Shown here one piece after another: positions 59,309 to 64,000 of a stretch of DNA of 64,000 nt. A program made the translations under genes and the position numbers. Positions within the stretch are counted from its first letter, which is position 1. Each line of letters starts with the position of its first letter. Below the pieces are notes generated by a model. The model saw only the letters and a program-made list of their open reading frames with translations, had not been told where the DNA came from and ran no database searches. This DNA comes from Phoenix dactylifera. Taxonomy: Eukaryota; Streptophyta; Magnoliopsida; Arecales; Arecaceae. The DNA lies in the NCBI RefSeq assembly GCF_009389715.1, contig NC_052409.1, positions 3,895,775 through 3,959,774 of the forward strand, in the 5' to 3' direction.

Positions 59309-62300
59309 GGGATCCACTGCCTGGACCAGTGGAAGAAGTTGAGAAAACTTTCTAATGGAAGATTGACACGTGGGCGGGAACCGATGACGTTGCAGCGTTA
59401 GTTCACGGTAGCTTGCGGGTCCCATGTCCCTTGGGGTGTATTCGTGACCATCACCGCTGAATTTATTATGGGGCGGTTTCGGTCCTGTGACTTGACCGAG
59501 GACACGTGGCGTACAAGGAGCATGAATGTGAGGGTCGAACAGCAAATTTCTCGCGTTAATCAAGGATTCCGTCACGGCCGAGATCCCCAGTGATGTATCA
59601 ACTTTTGTCGATATATCGAAACTCACGGATGTGATTTAACCGATTGCTCTGCATCTAATATCGATATTGAAATAGATTTCCTAGTCGGTCTTGTACTATC
59701 TTAAATTATTTTTTAGGTTATTGATATTTAAATTGATATCTTAAAAAGATGGGAAGTTGATTTCAGTGTTGCAAAATCTGTCGGTATTTTAATATCTCAA
59801 ATTTTTCTTTTTCTAATCTAAATTTGTATATAAAACGAGATAAACCAAGGCCAGATCCGTCTTATAATTTTGGTTACCCCTTAAGATGGTTGAGACCTCC
59901 ATGTTAGATTGGATTACACAGAAATTTTATGCAAAAAAGACAACTAAATAAAACAATTGTTTTTATAGCCCTCTGGTCTTAGTTCAAACGACCATTCATT
60001 TAGAGTTTTGTTCTCAGTTAATTTCGCCGTACTAACAATGAAGTTCATCGATTTCTTGATCAAGCTGCAAACTATAGTAAGTATACTTGAATGAATTTTG
60101 TAAGGATGGATGGTGTATCAAAATGATATATTGTATCATGTTTATATTATATATATTGAATTTATTTGTAGTGTTTGAAAACCATATTTTATAATGCTAG
60201 AACATGTGATGCACGTTAAAATCATATATAACATATATTAGACATTTATACTGCATTTCAAAATATCATAATAAAATTAAGCTTGTATATGTTTTTCGAT
60301 GATAAAGAATAGATTTTTAACTGTTGGATTCTTATAATGGAGAGCGGTAAGGAAGGCTAACTAATGATTATCAAACTTTTAGCAAAAATGCCTAACAGAA
60401 GAAATTAGTCTTATCTAGGTTGCTATGCATAACCTATATTTATTTAATATGCCAAGTCCAATTAACCAAGATCTTTATTTTTAAAAGGTTATATCAAACA
60501 TCTTTTGATTTAGATTATTTTTTTAATATAAAAACTGGAAATGTAATATGATAAAAGTTTTGTGTGAGGTTTAGTTTTGAGATTCTCATTTTTAAACAAA
60601 TAGTACAAGAACAAAGGATCAATTTATGCATGGTTAGGCTCAAAATAAAATGCCTTAAATTCCTCGATCAAACTAGCCGGTTCTATGTATCCAAGCTTAT
60701 TATGTAGGGTATAATAAATAGATAAAGTTGGAAAAACACTAGCAATAATGTAATAAAATAAAATGGGGAGAAAGGGTTACATGCTCTAAGATGATGTTTT
60801 TAGAGAAAAATATTGGTGATTTGGTTCTTTAAAAACCCCTAAAGATAATTAACATATCAATAACAGCATACAATATAAATTGGGTCTGGGACTTCCCTGT
60901 CCACTGTCCACGAAACCTAACCTCTAAGAACTGGATATATTTTTATTAGAAAAGGAACCAAGCTGGTATTCAAAACAAAATAAGGGATTATGTCAAAATC
61001 CCATAAATGAAAGATCTATGGAATGCCTGAAAACCACAACTTTGATAATAAATATCTACTGTTGGCAATTCTCCATGGCCTTGGCCAAAAACCAAAAGGA
61101 AGCATTGAGTAGCATTTAATCAATAAAATCAGGAGTATTTAGAGAATGGCCCACATATATAAAACATATCCAAAGAAAGCAACACATCAACACATGCAAT
61201 ACTGTTGTACAAAAAAAAAAAAAAACACCATAGTTACACAACACAGTCAGGATGGAAAATGGAAAATGGAAAACAAATACTATGTAAAAGGATCACAAGT
61301 AATCAACAAGATATATATACTTGATGCTTGAGTGTGGATAAATTACAATTATATATAAGTAACAAGATGGCATTCAACGGAACACAGACAAGAATAAAAA
61401 TGTGAAAAGATTACAAAGCATATAGAAGTAATGAGATGGCATCCAAAAATGCATATAGGTCATGGTAATGCCACGGCATATTATTTGACCAACTCCATAG
61501 AATTTGCACTAGCTTTCCTGAATCAATTCATCTTAACCATATGGTATAAGGAGCTTCTATGATTGAGTGGCACCCATATCATTCTTAGCATTACACTTTT
61601 ACAGAAATATACAAAACTAAATAACAAAAATAGAATAAAACAAACAGAAAGATACAAGAACACATAATAAAAATAAGAGGAAAGATAAACAGATTTTTTT
61701 TAGAGTAAAAAGAAAAAAATATATGAACTGAAGACAAAAAAAAAAAAAACTAAAGCTTTAAAAAGAGAAATACTCTTGGGAACAATACTGACTATAAAAA
61801 AAGTTTCCTTGCGTCGACATGGCATTGCATGTAATACTGTTATTTGACCAACCTTTTAAAAATTGCACTAGCATCCTTTAATCCCACCAATTCCCCTCAA
61901 CTATGTATCATAATGAACTCTTTCTTTCGGGTTGAATGCCACCCAAAGCATTCTTTTTTAAAAAGTTACTAAAAATAAAATTCTAGAGAAATATGAGAAA
62001 ATCCTAGATAATGCTTATATTTAAGAAAATCCTAATATTTTGGTCTGTAGCTGTCTTATTAGTCAAGCTTAAAAAGTTCTAAAGTAAATTACAAAAATTC
62101 TCCTCGGATTTATATTTATTACATTTACATTCAGTAGTTTGTAAAATCAATACTTACAAATTAATAGTGTTAGTGAAATTATTTAACTAAAGTCAAATTT
62201 ATTTTTGGATTATAAGAAGGATATCCATATTTTCTTATATTTTTGGATGGTTGTTATATTACTTAAACGTTATTTTTGTCATTTTCTAAATTTTTCTGAC

Positions 62301-62441
62301 ATGACATTTGGGTTCCATTTAAAATTAATGGTTCAATTAATATTTTGTTAAGTTATGAGTTAAAGTATTGGATAAAAATAAATTTTAGAAGATAAGTATA
62401 GAATTTTCAAACTATTAGATGTAGCTTAGAAAGGGAACACA
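59309..62441. other. Intergenic region between two divergent genes
   Basis: First 330 bp: moderately GC-rich, with CACGTGG near 59505 and ACACGTGGG near 59367, probably the displaced distal DUF707 promoter. The rest is AT-rich with A-runs (61209-61224, 61736-61750) and no gene seen. Confidence 0.5.
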
Positions 62442-62697
62442 GTTAAAATTTTGAGCAATATATGCAAGAGACCAAGGCCCATGATACGGTTACAATTTGA
62501 GTAGTATACGCAAGGGAACACGGCCCATAATAGTTAAATTTGGGTAATATACGCAAGGGACCAAAGCCCATAACATGGTTAAAATTTGGGTAATATACGC
62601 TAGGGACCAAGGCCCAAAAAGAGTTAAAATTTTCAGTATTATTTGCTAGGGACCGAGGGCTATAACATTGTTAAAATTTTGAGTAATATACGCTAGG
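62442..62697. repeat. Minisatellite, about 5.6 units of 44-47 bp, upstream of UTP23
   Basis: Units start at about 62442, 62489, 62533, 62578, 62623 and 62670; each runs GTTAAAATTTTGAGTAATA, then TACGCTAGGGACCAAGGCCC, then ATAACAT with variations. The array ends about 135 bp before the UTP23 start codon. Confidence 0.92.
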
Positions 62698-62831
62698 TTT
62701 TGTTGTGGGATCGGAGCTCCGGGCGGCGATTCCACAGCAGCCACTCGCCTCTTTCGTTGGAAGAGCGGAGCCACCTTCTCGAGGGAGTGGGGAACGCGGA
62801 TTAGGGTTAGGGCCAGGGTTTCGATCGACAG

Positions 62832-63031
62832 ATGAGGGTTAAGAAGCAGAAGCGGCACCGCAAGGTGGTGCGGTTCTTCTCGGCGTGCTTCGGGTTCCGG
62901 GAGCCCTTCAAGGTCCTCTGCGACGGCACCTTCGTCCACCACCTCCTCCTTCACCGCCTCACCCCCGCCGACGACGCTCTCTCCCGCCTCCTCGGCGGGC
63001 GCGCCCTCCTATCTACCACCAGGTCCTCCCG

Positions 63032-63076
<45 letters not shown>

Positions 63077-64000
63077 GTCTCTCCCTCGATCCGGCTTCTT
63101 GCTCATCTCTCTCGTATATCTCGACGCAGATGCATCATTGGAGAGCTCAAAAGCCTCGGGGAGTCCCACTACGAGTCTCTTGCGGCCGCTCAGCAGCTCA
63201 TCACTGCTAGGTCTCCACCCCCCTTCTTTTTATCTTTTTCTACTCCCTTCGCTCCTCATCATGTCGTTTTCCTGCCAAAGTTAAGTTTTTATGGTTGTTG
63301 ATGAATGTTGTGGTTGTTGTAGGTGTGATCATGAGAGGAGGGTGAGTGCCATGGCTTGCATAGAGTCGGTCATCGGGGAGGGCAACTCAGAGCACTACTT
63401 TGTTGCCACCCAGGATGCTGATATCCGGAAAAAGTTCCGGGAGGTTAGGGTTTTTCCCTCTTTGATTCCAATTACAGTCGTTGTCCATTGTATGACGTCC
63501 TTTTTGAGTCAATGACTTCTTTCGAATGCTTTTCAGATTAGTTATTTTGAAGATGTGTTGTGAATGCGTGCATCTTATTGCTTCACATACCTGCAATTAT
63601 CTGTTGGGAGAGTCGTTGGATATGGCTTTCAAAGTGGCATATTTGCTTCGAATATTTCTTTTCCTATATGTTTATATGCCCAAAAATGGGATATGTGCAG
63701 TTGGATTACTTTGGAGACACTTCTTCCAATAGTTTTTCTTTTTAAAATTCGATTATCTAGTTTGCTTAGCTTATTTGTGTGTAAAAAAATCATCGTACTT
63801 TTTTCTCTGAATGCAGGTACCTGGCATTCCTGTGATATATGGTCTTAGAAACTCTCTCTTTATTGAACAACCTTCTGCACCTCAACGCGAATATGTTAAA
63901 TCCACTGAAGAGAAACGCTTGCATGCAAGTGAATCAGAATTCCGGAAGTTACTTAAGAGGGAATTAAAGGATGGGTTGGCAAATGATTCTGGAAATGAAG
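62832..64000 (+). CDS. UTP23: rRNA-processing protein UTP23, N-terminal part (gene runs off the right edge)
   Basis: Nucleolar PIN-like protein of the small-subunit processome, needed for early 18S rRNA processing (family knowledge). Four exons visible: 62832-63022, 63130-63210, 63323-63443 and 63817 to beyond 64000; phases fit and all introns are GT-AG. The protein reads MRVKKQKRHRKVVRFF, FREPFKVLCDGTFVHHLL (22-39), then TTRCIIGELKSLG (62-74), RCDHERR (91-97), HYFVATQDADIRKKF (115-129), and VPGIPVIYGLRNSLFIEQPS (132-151) at the start of exon 4. The order and wording match the UTP23/FCF1 family, with UTP23-type features rather than FCF1-type ones. The usual basic C-terminus is outside the window. 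Start chosen as the family's conserved MRVKxQKRHR. Confidence 0.95.
63032..63078. repeat. (CT)n microsatellite in UTP23 intron 1
   Basis: Nearly uninterrupted CT repeat filling about half of the 107-bp first intron, just after the donor; it doubles as a pyrimidine-rich tract before the acceptor. Confidence 0.9.

Noticed and set aside
62885-63301. 138-codon frame overlapping UTP23 exon 1 and intron 1
   Set aside because: A frame shadow running through the CT microsatellite; the UTP23 frame is spliced and conserved.

Overview
The window is plant nuclear DNA. Genes are split by many AT-rich GT-AG introns, they encode plant-specific families (DUF789, DUF707, FyPP-type PP6), and the DNA between and inside them is filled with non-LTR and LTR retrotransposon remnants, a hAT element, MITEs and microsatellites. 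GC-rich first exons with CT/GA-rich leaders and the transposon types fit a monocot, possibly a palm; that assignment is an inference from style, not a search result.

Layout. 1-741 (-): first exons of a METTL21-type lysine methyltransferase gene that runs off the left edge. 2431-10132 (-): complete ten-exon gene for the PP6 catalytic subunit FyPP (303 aa), with a complete miniature LTR retrotransposon (TRIM) in intron 4. 13215-20426 (-): complete three-exon cytosolic pyruvate kinase gene (510 aa) with a 5.2-kb first intron. 26150-32311 (-): six-exon DUF789 gene (316 aa), with an RTE-clade LINE fragment in its long last intron. About 32.3-42.8 kb: intergenic DNA with two MITEs of one family, two tandem duplications and a LINE tail. 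42858-43208 (+): a short intronless gene for a secreted six-cysteine peptide that I cannot assign to a family; it is the most novel-looking gene here. 45468-56410 (-): thirteen-exon DUF707 gene (360 aa); intron 3 holds a 1.4-kb hAT-like element carrying a GC-rich passenger, and other introns hold GTAC-rich repeats. 56803-59296 (+): a young 5'-truncated LINE with RT, zf-RVT and RNase H domains, inserted about 390 bp upstream of the DUF707 start codon. 62832-64000 (+): first four exons of the rRNA-processing gene UTP23, preceded by a minisatellite of about 46 bp.

The host genes do unrelated housekeeping or regulatory jobs (protein methylation, protein dephosphorylation, glycolysis, rRNA maturation) and do not form a cluster or pathway. 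For the five complete genes, exon boundaries were set by hand from GT/AG sites, phase and family conservation; each spliced reading frame sums to a multiple of three and matches the expected family length where I know it. The main biological story beyond the genes is transposon history: at least six element families, several with clean target-site duplications, lie in introns and promoters of intact genes. I found no gene cluster, CRISPR array or other system that I would call new.
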